From Phaeoceros laevis (Eukaryota > Anthocerotophyta > Anthocerotopsida > Notothyladales): a stretch of 40,067 nucleotides of DNA. Location of the stretch: the NCBI GenBank assembly GCA_049999765.1, contig JBNGIQ010006075.1, positions 1-40,067 on the forward strand. The letters are read 5' to 3'. A program made the translations under genes and the position numbers. Of the stretch, positions 31,587-39,935 are shown piece by piece; positions within the stretch are counted from its first letter, which is position 1, and each line of letters starts with the position of its first letter. The notes under the pieces were generated by a model. It was given only the letters and a program-made list of their open reading frames with translations, was not told the origin of the DNA and searched no databases.

Positions 31587-31750
31587 CCCTGTGATGACTC
31601 AATTGACTCAATTTATGAACCCTGTCACGACTCAATTGACTCAATCTACGAACCCTGGCATGACTCGATTGACTCAATCTGTGGACCCTACCGTGACTCA
31701 ATTGACTCAATCTACGGACCCTGTGTTGACTCAATTGGACTGAATTGACT
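31587..31750 (+). repeat. 33-bp minisatellite, 5 units
   Basis: Units starting ccctgt or a variant occur at 31587, 31620, 31653, 31686 and 31719, a constant 33-base period. Each contains gactcaattgactcaat. The period is a multiple of three, so both strands stay open and read as 11-residue repeats (for example DPTVTQLTQST). Confidence 0.95.
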
Positions 31751-32328
31751 CAATCCGTGTCGCGACCCCAACTCTCCCATGTTTGCCTAAGAACTCGCTC
31801 ATCCTCATAGAGATGATGAGGGCTTTCTTAGGGAAAGTCAGGAGGAAGTTCGGGCCACCCTTCTCTGCCCACCCACCGCCCTATCAGTGTAGGGGGATGG
31901 GTGGGCGATGGTCCTTGATGCCAGGGGATGTAAGATTGTACCACCCTTTTAACCGCCCGTCCTTTTAGCAGGGTCAACTCTGTCCTGTCATTTTAAGCCC
32001 TTAGCACCAAAATTTGTCTTAGGTAGAAATCTCCCTGATGCTTGGTTGCGTCGGCGAACAAAGGCGCTGCTCACTGTAAAAACTCTAACAGAAAGGCAGC
32101 AGACAGAAACGCGGGCGGCAAAAAGTACGGATGCTGCGGTGCAACCAAGTTTGCAGTTGGCAGCTGAGGGGTCGCTATCTAATTTGAAGATTGATTTGAC
32201 CGAGAGTTAGGGGTTTGACTCCCCCCTTTCCCTTCAGAATCATCCCTTGCTTGCCTGGGCTCCCAGGTGCCACATCGGAGTTTCTCTAAAGTGTCTGTTC
32301 AGTTTCTCTAACCTCTATCAGGGCTAGG

Positions 32329-32532
32329 ATGCCGAGACAGCGCAAAGCTCTGTTGATATGCACCCTCCATCGGGTGGTGAAGCGAGTGTTGGCCCCGAAT
32401 TTAAGCGAGTTGGAAGAGCTTGTGACGTATGAGGTGGACTATCTGGCTGCCCGTGGAAGGCCGCGGTGCTCGTGTTTGTTATTCGAGCACCAGTGCACCA
32501 TGATCATTTATTGGCGTTCCCGTCGGTCATGA
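32329..32532 (+). CDS. Small ORF of the inserted element, 67 codons
   Basis: The ATG-initiated ORF is basic at its start (MPRQRKALLICTLHRVVKRV), has an acidic middle (LSELEELVTYEVDYL) and ends with a Cys/His-containing stretch (RCSCLLFEHQC). I do not recognise it. A minus-strand frame at 37442-37374 starts MPKKFKALLVCTRHHIAKTY, which looks related. Two related copies in separate repeats make it more likely to be a real element gene than a chance frame, but the evidence is thin. Confidence 0.4.
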   Translation: MPRQRKALLICTLHRVVKRVLAPNLSELEELVTYEVDYLAARGRPRCSCLLFEHQCTMIIYWRSRRS

Positions 32533-32586
32533 TGGTAAAGGATTGAGCGGCTGTGGTAGTGGCCCTGGGAGAGCTCTTTCTGCCAC

Positions 32587-34500
32587 AGGCTACTCCAACT
32601 ACTTTATGACAACTGCAAGGTTTCAGTCCGTACCCCGTCAGGAGATACTAATACCAATCCCCAGTAATACAGGGGTTAAACAGGGGTGTCCAGCTAGTCC
32701 CTCTTTATTCTCGTTTGTAATGCAAGCTTTGGAAGAAGCTTTGTCCGAAGTACAGCCGAGTCCATCAATTCTCCTCGTTCCAATCCTCATACACAGCCTG
32801 TTCTATGCGGATGACGTCGTCCTCCTAGCCACCTCAGCCCTAGGTCTGCAACGCTTACTAGCTTGCACTGAGGTTTTTTGTTCACGTTTTCACCTACAGA
32901 TGAATATTGCCAAATCAACCATTGTATCTTCGGAGGGTTCAGACAAGAACCACAATTCACTTGGAATACACAGGAGATTCCCCGATTGCCGGCCTACACC
33001 CACCTAGGTATTGAGACTTATGCGGATAGACAACAGGCTAAAGCCCGGCTCAACAGAATGCCTCTTACAAGTTCAACCATAGCTAGGATATTTGCTGCAG
33101 TAGCCGCGGACTATTGTCAACACATGATCCCAATGATCAAACTGTGGCACTCAGTGGTCATACCAACATTATTATATGCACTATCCTCTTGGGGGGTAGG
33201 ATGTCTGGATTACCATTGGGAGAGGAGATGCAGAGAATCCAAAACTCTTAGTACAGACGGATACTCCATCTCCCTAAATCCTCAAGCGTAGATATACTCC
33301 TGGCAGAGGCTGGAGTGTACCCGGTAGAAATCGAGGCTTTGATTATCATAGCGAGATATTTATGCAGGATCTCTAAAATGCCACCGAACAGATTACCACA
33401 TATCGCCCTTCAGTTAGCCATAAGGGAAGATATGCTCTTCGGTAGGGGATGGTACACTGAATGGAAAGCATGGCTAGCTAAATGGAACTTGCAGCATCGG
33501 CAACTGAATGAGCTGCAGCCGGAAACAATCAAGTGGGCCTATCTGTGGATCACATGGCAATCCCGGCCCCTACCACAGACCAAGGACTTTTATCTACAAC
33601 ACTTTAGGAACAATAAGATCACCTATGCAGACTACCGTCTCCAACCGTTTATAAGCAACTACCTATGGAACATGTAGCCGCATTCTCTCTTGTAGAAGCA
33701 AGGCTGCCCCTACAGCTTTCACCAAACAGAAATGGGAGGGAGTCTCAAGGGACAAGAATTTGTCCTAAATGCCACATGGTTTCGCAACATGAAGAGCAGC
33801 ATATTTTTCAAGATTGTCCAGGGCTCCTATAGGTCCGTGTCAGGCACAGTCATCTTTTCCGGTCCACCACCCCGTTGGCCATATTCTTCCAGCAAGACCA
33901 AAGAGATTTAGTAAACTACGTCCACAATTGCTACCAAACCCTTCAGGTAACTTGGGATAGAGCCACTAGGACAGGATCCAGTAAAAGAAGGGCGGCTGCG
34001 AACATAATCCGCAAAGCTAAGCGAGCCAGAACTGTCCCCTGCCCCCACCTACCCGTTCCTGGCTTAGTACACCTCGCCAGCCGTATTTCTCCGAGCAATT
34101 AGAGGGCACTCTCCAGGCGTGGCTCAGTCAGGGAAAGGAAGAATTTGTTCAGGTTTTCCTTCTCAGCACGGTACTAATCTTCCAAGGGCCAAGGTCAACA
34201 CAATCGCACTGATCGGCCTTACAATTGTTTTACGAGAGATAATCAGGGAGGAATGGAGGAGCACTTCTTGGGGGGTATTGGCCCAAGATCGGGTAAAGAA
34301 ATAGGGAGGCCTTCGACAGAAAACTACAGGCTCGGCTGCAAACGGCCTTCTATAACTGAAAGCTCCATCCAGCAAGAAAGTTCCAGCTTAATAAGAGGCA
34401 CTGGAGACCTTTTGTGGGACCAGATACAGCAACTAGCCACGAGGGTAGTAGGCATAATGGATAGTAGTAATCATATGTTAGTTTTATATATCCACCTGAT
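32587..34500 (+). pseudogene. LINE ORF2 part 2: second half of RT and C-terminal zinc domain
   Basis: Beyond the insertion the reverse transcriptase continues with GVKQGCPASPSLF near 32673, the catalytic FYADDVVLLA near 32802 and QMNIAKS. The thumb and downstream region follow through frameshifts near 32880-32940 and 33245. A CCHC-type C-terminal motif (CPKC, then HEEQH, then CP) lies at about 33757-33820, typical of LINE ORF2. A TAG at 33830 and a TGA near 34362 interrupt the following frame. Coding-like sequence fades after about 34480. The LINE 3' end and poly(A) are not obvious. Confidence 0.85.
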
Positions 34501-34507
34501 ATTTTGA

Positions 34508-35739
34508 AGTGTCTAGGACACACCGAGCTGCAATTTGTTCACTATAGTTCCTAGGGAATTTGCTTGGCTTGTTCCCTTAGGCTTGCATGCTGTGTAGGAA
34601 TTGACAGCTCAGGAAGCAGTCAAACTCGGTGTAGGGGCGACGGGAGGAGAAAGCTGCTGATTATACACTTGTCGGGATAAGGCTGAGGCATGTTACCTCA
34701 TCTGTAAGCCGTCTGACTGGTCAAATCTTTTTGTCCAAGCCGGTTTTGGAGCCTGTCACCGCATAACATACGCAAGGCCTGTTGTCTATAAGATTCAGCT
34801 TTTAGCTCATGGCTCTCTTTGCAATCAATGTCTACACACTAACCCACCGAAAGGACTGTCAGTTTATGGCTCCAGTTACTAGCTCGGTTACCTCTGCATA
34901 CCCGGCACCATAATCAGTCTGGATATTGAATAATCTATAAAGCATTGAGAAGCAGGTTGCTTCTGGTCCACTGTCTGTCCTCTGAAGTATGTAGACCTTA
35001 TTACCCCAGGAAATGAGGAGTGAGTCGCGGATGGGTAATGGCCTAATCAGGACGACCGAATACACAGTTACTTTTTTCTCACGGGCTTCAATAGCAAGAC
35101 TACTATGAATTATGCGTTTATGGTGGAAACCGAGTCCCGGCTGCCTTTCACCGCTTATTTGCTTCAGTAAACAGCGGATACTAAATTAGATTGCGAAAAC
35201 ACTTTCACAGCATACCTATCGATAACGTACTGCATAAGTTCCCCCAACCTGCAACACGCCTATGGTGGCGCTAAGGCCTTCTGCTCGAAGGGAGCGTTAC
35301 GGTAATACAGGGGCGTGGCTCAAACAGGCCAAAGGGCACGGCGTTAGCCGAAGTACACCAAGGTGCCATTGAAACCCACTAACAACGGGCCAAGGTTCAG
35401 GCGGCAGGAATCCAAGGTGCTGAAGGACCACCTCCGAGACAAGCCTGTACAGCGGTGTTGGTATCAGGGCACTATGGGAGCCTCGCTACGCGGTGCATGG
35501 TTCAACAGGCGCTGAGCACGCCGGACTCCCGCCACAATCTGTGTCTCTCGAGGATGCTCTGGGGGCAGCAAAGGGGGGGCAGGTGGGGGACTGCACGGGC
35601 CACTCCAGTCCGTGTCTCCATCCTACGGGCTCATAGCCACCACAATTGGCTCTCCAAGGTCCAGTGCTTCAAAGCGTCCCAGACCTCTCCAAGGATTATT
35701 GCTAGGAGAGTCTCCGCCATGGGCAACGGGCGAGCTATT
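34508..35739. other. No recognised feature, about 1.2 kb
   Basis: This stretch follows the LINE and precedes the F-box modules. It may include the LINE 3' UTR. The open frame starting at 35455 continues into the F-box region, but its first 95 or so residues have no recognisable motif. Confidence 0.4.
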
Positions 35740-36435
35740 CAGGGCAAAATCAGACATTTCAGCACATGTAGGGTACCATCCGGGCAAGCTCGAAAATGGA
35801 TCTATAAGGGGAACGTCTCGATGGCAGCCATCCCTGGCAACTCTCCGTTTTGGTCAACCCAGGCAGCAAGCGATTTCTGGACGTACAAAGTGTCCACAAT
35901 TATCAGGGATCTTCTCCTTCTCCTAGCCCCTCTCTCACAGCTCGGTCATCTAACAGCTCTAGCTAACTCGGACCAGTTAGACCCGGACATATGGGAGGGC
36001 ATCATTTCCTACATTTCACCTCGTGATTGGGTTTGCCTGTCAATCTCCAATAAAAATATAAGACAATTGTTATGGAATCCAGGGATGCGACAACGCTGTT
36101 GCAAAAGGCTTGCAATAGTACAGTGCTTCATCTGTGCAGCACTAGTGGCTTCCGCTTGGCATGAGGAAATGCATGTCCGTGCAGTGCATACGGGTCTGAT
36201 TTCATCTTCCCAAGCTCTGGTGTTAATCAATACCCTGGACACCTCACCTCCATCCAGCAACATGGCACCAAAATATATGAATATGACGCCGGCAGGGAGG
36301 AAGTTTCTCTCCAAATCCAGGCCCAACAATGGTATCGGGTCCGCGTGCAGTTTCAGAAGATGTTTCAGTATTGGATACATTGAGATTGGCAACTCTAGAA
36401 CGAATACCAGCAGGAAATGGGTACTGAAGGTATGA
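35740..36435 (+). pseudogene. Hybrid-binding domain remnant, F-box and C2H2-type finger, copy 5
   Basis: A decayed RNase H1-type hybrid-binding domain spans about 35763-35885. VGYHPG is in one frame and GNSPFWSTQAASDFW in the next, separated by the expected distance, so a one-base shift lies between. A strong F-box follows at 35971-36090 (LDPDIWEGIISYISPRDWVC, then MRQRCC). The finger at 36124-36174 (CFICAALVASAWHEEMH) keeps C-x2-C-x8-H-x3-H. VRAVH and a helix ending LINTLD follow. The frame ends with TGA at 36433 and overlaps the next module by a few bases. This is the second locus where the hybrid-binding domain precedes the F-box. The shift argues for a pseudogene, unless splicing removes it. 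Confidence 0.72.
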
Positions 36436-36449
36436 TTCTTGTCCAAGTC

Positions 36450-36925
36450 AACCCATCCCTGCTTCTGGAGGCCAAGTCCATTACCGATATGCCTGTGAGG
36501 GGTCTCATCCGCATTTTCCTCGCAGTCCCCTATCCTGACCTTATTCGCTTGTCAGCAGTCAACTCTCCCTTTCGTCACATCTATGATGACTTACCATTCA
36601 GATAGGCATATATGCCATCAAGTGGGATTGCCTCATCTGTGCGTTCTGTGCCTCTCTTTTCTATTCGCAATGGAATCTAGAAGTCCACTCACGATACAAG
36701 CATGACAATATCTCCAGAATAGAATATCTCAGATATTCAAGAATGGTCAATGCCTTTGTTCTTACCAATGATTATGATGCAATGGTACTCACAGGATCTC
36801 AGTGGGAACACAAGTTCGGCCTCCACGATCTCGAGATGAGACCTTCAGTGGCTCAGCTGGAGGAACGGGTTACTCTGCATCAATACATTAGGAACCTCAT
36901 CAACCTATGGGAATACCAGGATTGA
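36450..36925 (+). pseudogene. F-box / finger module, copy 6 (frameshift)
   Basis: This module follows copy 5 directly on the same strand. The F-box region is at 36483-36600 (ITDMPVRGLIRIFLAVPYPD, then RLSAVNSPFRHI). The frame closes at a TAG at 36603, but a one- or two-base shift opens the next frame, which carries a finger at 36638-36688 (CAFCASLFYSQWNLEVH). In that finger the first His is Asn. RYKHD, a long helix and a Trp-ending C-terminus follow, up to TGA at 36923. The lost metal ligand and the shift indicate decay. With copy 5 it repeats the pairwise arrangement seen at 15.8-16.7 kb. Confidence 0.68.
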
Positions 36926-37718
36926 GAAGCAAACGAGAAAGAGGGGCGAGAAAGCGCCAAAAGGATGGGATTATGGAACGAGGACGCTAAGTCGGCGACA
37001 ACTGCCAGGGATTGGGCCTCACAAAAGAGTTTCTGGAAAACCTTTGATTCAAAAACGGTTCCAGCAAAAGCTGTAGTCCAGTAAAAATCTGCGAGGATAG
37101 TCAGCATTCGCAAGGCTACAAGACTTCACCCAAGATAATCTTCGGGACTGTCACTATGTCTTCAATAAAGCCATTGTCTGTTAATAGTTGGTTCGGCTGA
37201 TCACCCTAGAATACACACCTTCAGAGCCTAACTGGTGGCAAGTAAACGGTTAAAACCAAATGACCAGACACCCTACTATGGGCAAGGTCTCTACATCTCA
37301 CCAGCACTTTAGTTGTTTAATCATTTACTGACTACACCTCACGCATACCCACACTCAAAGCAATCATTCAGAACATACTATATGTCTTGGCAATATGATG
37401 CCGAGTACAAACAAGCAGAGCCTTGAACTTTTTCGGCATCCTGGGGCGTCTCGACAATCTTCGTTCCTGGCCGACGCTACATACCAAGTGGAAGCTCAGT
37501 CGGTGGTAACCACAGTTGCATCTTAGTTTCAGCACGAGAGCGGTCTGTGATATCAAAACGGGTCTGAAAACGCCCCTTGGGCGGGTATAGGGCAGCGAAG
37601 TTAAACACCTGAGGCTTCCGTGACTCGGTCAACAAATGGAAACCCGCCCATTTGCAGGCATAGGCTCAAGACACTCTGTCCTTTCGTGATACTAATATCT
37701 GCCGAACGAGGGAGTGAA
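36926..37718. other. Intergenic, with a small minus-strand ORF at 37374-37442
   Basis: The only notable item is a minus-strand frame starting MPKKFKALLVCTRHHIAKTY, resembling the small ORF of the element inserted in the LINE. It stops soon after, so it is probably a truncated relic. Confidence 0.4.
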
Positions 37719-38030
37719 TGTTGAGTTATCGAGCTCTATATGAGCTAAACTCATGTGGTGTTAGTTATCTTGGTTGGGTTCACACTAGACTAGTTCTAGT
37801 TATTAGTGAACCAGTTAAGTTGTGGATTGGATAATGGATATAAAGGAGCACCACCCGTTGAGTGGTGTGTAGTGTTTGTGTGTATTGTTTGGTTGCCACC
37901 ACCAACACCACCCTCTCCTACCCTCTCCTCTCCTACACTTGCACCTAGACTGGAGTCGATCCTTTGACAGTGAATACCAAAACCAGCATGAATTGGCACA
38001 AGTCTGGTCTTGGGGTTGATCATGTCAACA
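37719..38030 (-). repeat. LTR, 312 bp, TGTTGA...TCAACA
   Basis: The ends form a perfect six-base inverted repeat, TGTTGA and TCAACA, as in LTRs. Directly beyond 38030 the minus strand reads tagggggggggcca into the LTR, a good polypurine tract, so the element is most likely on the minus strand with this as its 3' LTR. No coding part of that element is recognisable to the right, so it is truncated or replaced. Confidence 0.65.
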
Positions 38031-38068
38031 TGGCCCCCCCCTAGATCGTCGAAATAAATCATTCATAG

Positions 38069-38755
38069 GAAGCGGTAACACAGGCAAAACAAGGTGTGTT
38101 GGAAGACGATAGACCGGGTCGCGACAGGCGGACCTTGAAGATGCTCAAGTCCACAGACCAGGGAGCGTTGGAACTCGGCTCACAAATGTTCGTTTCACTT
38201 GCTTTGCCTATTGAACTCTGGAGTACAGAGATATGGTACTACTCTGTAGGAAAGTTCCACGGTCTCTTCCTCAAAGGCAAGAACTTGAGATCAGCATGCC
38301 ATCGGATCCCGCGTTGCCTCTCCCCTCTAACTTACCTAAGTTTACCCCTAGCCCTCCTAGTGATGGGAGGGTTTGCCCCTAACCTTCCTAGTGATGGGAA
38401 GGCGGGGTGGGGCTCTTCGGCATGTAGAGGGGAGATAACATTAATCCCTCTCTCCGTGTCCCTACTCACGACTGCTCTGAACCCTCCTAGTGATGGGAGG
38501 GCTTACCCCCAACCTCCCTAGTGATGGGGAGGCAGGGAGGGGCCCGTGGGTAGGACGCGGCACGGATAACCCCAACTCATCTCCTCGGCCTCATCTAGAA
38601 AAACCCTAACCCTCCTAGTGATGGGAGGGCGGGGAGGGCCCCTAGATGAATAGAGGAGAGATAGCCTAGCTAGGTAGGCTTAGATTGAGTCGGGGCCGCT
38701 GTTATTTTGCAGCACGGTTGGTACCCACCCAGATCGTCGAAATAAATCATTCATA
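38069..38755 (-). mobile_element. Repeat segment with hairpin array, related to the LINE insertion
   Basis: The segment is bounded by two identical 25-base copies of agatcgtcgaaataaatcattcata, at 38045 and 38731. On the minus strand it starts TGAATGATTTATTTCGACG, like the left end of the insertion in the LINE at 31509, and similarity continues for about 65 bases (ending GPDSI stop here, GSDSI stop there). It has entered a Gypsy integrase frame on its right. The interior differs from the LINE insertion: here it holds five hairpins, there the 33-bp minisatellite. Confidence 0.55.
38352..38629. repeat. Five hairpins with constant loop and covarying stems
   Basis: Stems of six base pairs flank the same eight-base loop tagtgatg: 38352-38371, 38383-38402, 38482-38501, 38513-38532 and 38610-38629. 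Left and right arms are CCCTCC/GGAGGG in units 1, 3 and 5, CCTTCC/GGAAGG in unit 2, and CCTCCC/GGGAGG in unit 4. Each change in one arm is matched in the other, so pairing has been kept while sequence changed. Confidence 0.9.
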
Positions 38756-38936
38756 TACATTGCCCCTAACTGTAGTAGGAAGTTCGCCCGCCAGATCACA
38801 GGACCATCGATAAAAAAGGCCTTTGATAGGCAGCGGCTCGAGTCGAGTGGATCTGTCATTGAAGGAAGATTTGACACGCACACATTGAGCGCACCGTGCC
38901 ACTGCTTGACGTACCTGCAGGTACATACCTGCCCAG
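38756..38936 (-). pseudogene. Gypsy integrase scrap: zinc-binding domain and start of core
   Basis: On the minus strand the frame reads WAGMYLQVRQ, a CAQC pair, RVKSSF, LEPLPIKGLFYRWSCDLAGE and ends near RGNVY. This is the H2C2 end and the first strand of a Ty3/Gypsy integrase of the same family as the copy at 2.8-4.2 kb. The upstream end is cut by the Copia LTR and the downstream end by the hairpin element. Confidence 0.8.
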
Positions 38937-39210
38937 TGAAGACTTTTCAGGAGGATCGACAGTGAGAGCAAGTAGGAAATTGTAGGAATGATTCTTAGTG
39001 CGCACGGCTGTGCAAAGAAGACACATGTGAGGCGGTGGGCCTGTTCACCGTGGACGGACACACGGTGGTTAAGTTCGGTTGTGACCTTATACGAAACGCT
39101 ACCGCGTTTCGTATCTAATTATTTCTAAAATACTTAATTAAATTACGATGCCTATTTACTGGCTATTTAAATAATAAATAACTTACAAAAGCTTATTTAC
39201 TATTTTCCTA
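38937..39210 (-). repeat. 3' LTR of a minus-strand Copia copy
   Basis: The reverse complement begins TAGGAAAATAG and ends AGTCTTCA, like the LTRs at 10094 and 15688. It is preceded on the minus strand by a purine tract gtgggag. Together with the pol end at 39936 this makes it the 3' LTR of a second copy of the same Copia family. Its length is 274 bases against 252 for the 5' LTR at 10094. I see no flanking duplication to match, because the other LTR lies outside the window. Confidence 0.85.
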
Positions 39211-39236
39211 CTCCCACTTAGGCAGATAAATAGATA

Positions 39237-39668
39237 TTGCAAAAAGCCCAAAAACACATACTTATGCCGCGCCAGCCACCTAGGGTTAGGGCTTTTTGGC
39301 ACTTCGTCATTTCTCGTGGACTTCCACTCCGTCCTTACGCTCCGACTGCGCAATTGCCGAGCTCGACCGCCATGGAATGGATGCCAAGGTTTCCGTGCTT
39401 CATGTGTTTGCTGGGCATCCTTGTTGGTCTCGCCGTGCTCGCCAAGCTCCGCCGCCGCAGGCCATGCACTCTTTGCAGGGAATTCGCCAATCTTTACGGC
39501 GCTGAGGAGGAATTGGAGGCAGCTCACGCCAGCTGGAGGCTGCTGCAGGGTTTTCCTTGTCTCGCTCCAGATGCGCCATACCGCATGCTTCCATATTGCA
39601 TGGAGCGGTTAATGTACGCTGGATCTGAATTCACTAGAACAGGGACGACTCGTTCTTCGTTATGGTGA
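39237..39668 (+). CDS. Antisense ORF in the 3' spacer of the minus-strand Copia copy
   Basis: This ORF lies between the pol stop and the 3' LTR, in antisense to the element. From the ATG at 39372 the protein starts with a hydrophobic segment (CFMCLLGILVGLAVLA), then a basic run (KLRRRRPCTLC) and a Glu/Ala helix (AEEELEAAHASW). The same layout is seen in the antisense ORF at 1019-1579. The end of the frame coincides with a good donor (atg/gtgagc at about 39663), and a matching acceptor (tgcatgtgcag) is at about 39826, so a second exon is possible. No known domain is recognised. Confidence 0.42.
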   Translation: MQKAQKHILMPRQPPRVRAFWHFVISRGLPLRPYAPTAQLPSSTAMEWMPRFPCFMCLLGILVGLAVLAKLRRRRPCTLCREFANLYGAEEELEAAHASWRLLQGFPCLAPDAPYRMLPYCMERLMYAGSEFTRTGTTRSSLW

Positions 39669-39708
39669 GCCAACCCTTTTCTCCTTTCTGCTTGCGCAGC
39701 TAGATGCT

Positions 39709-39800
39709 AGATGCTGATTCCTGTCGGTTACTCCCACTAGATGCTAATTCCTGTCGGGTACTCCTCTGCTAGATGCTGATTCCTGTCGGGTACTCCCACT
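39709..39800 (+). repeat. 30-32-bp tandem repeat, 3 units
   Basis: Units starting agatgctgattcctgtcgg occur at 39709, 39739 and 39771. They lie in the possible intron of the antisense ORF, within the Copia spacer. Confidence 0.9.
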
Positions 39801-39935
39801 GAAACATAGCTTGTTTGCATGTGCAGAGCCCTGGTACAGGTGCACTACTGTGATGCCAACCCACCGCTTCAAGTGCTGACGACCTGTAGGACAGATCTGT
39901 GTAGTTTCTGCCTTTGTTTAGTAAGTGCATGCTAA

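Larger units (their letters stand above)
31510..32586 (+). mobile_element. 1.08-kb insertion in the LINE RT, flanked by AGGCT
   Basis: AGGCT at 31505-31509 is repeated at 32587-32591. Deleting the insertion and one AGGCT joins the reverse transcriptase in frame, giving the expected LRRL....Y..VRTPSG continuity. The first 65 bases match a segment at 38.69-38.76 kb on the other strand and can read as a short protein tail ending NNNGSDSI. A five-unit minisatellite (period 33) follows at 31587-31750. Near the right end a 67-codon ORF (32329-32532) starts MPRQRKALLICTLHRVVKRV and resembles a frame at 37.37-37.44 kb on the minus strand. There are no inverted termini, so the class is unclear. A solo LTR or a non-autonomous LTR-type element is plausible. 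Confidence 0.75.

Noticed and set aside
1852-34500. Single large LINE spanning the window
   Set aside because: The fragment at 1.85-2.47 kb and the element at 27.5-34.5 kb differ in their linker motifs and belong to different clades.
37560-37690. Possible 5S rRNA (gcagcgaagttaaacacc resembles the conserved gaagttaa core)
   Set aside because: Only a short core matches. The A, B and C promoter boxes and the rest of the 5S sequence are not recognisable.
38352-38629. CRISPR-like array, because of the regular palindromic repeats
   Set aside because: The host is eukaryotic, spacers vary greatly in length, stems differ between units and there are no cas genes.
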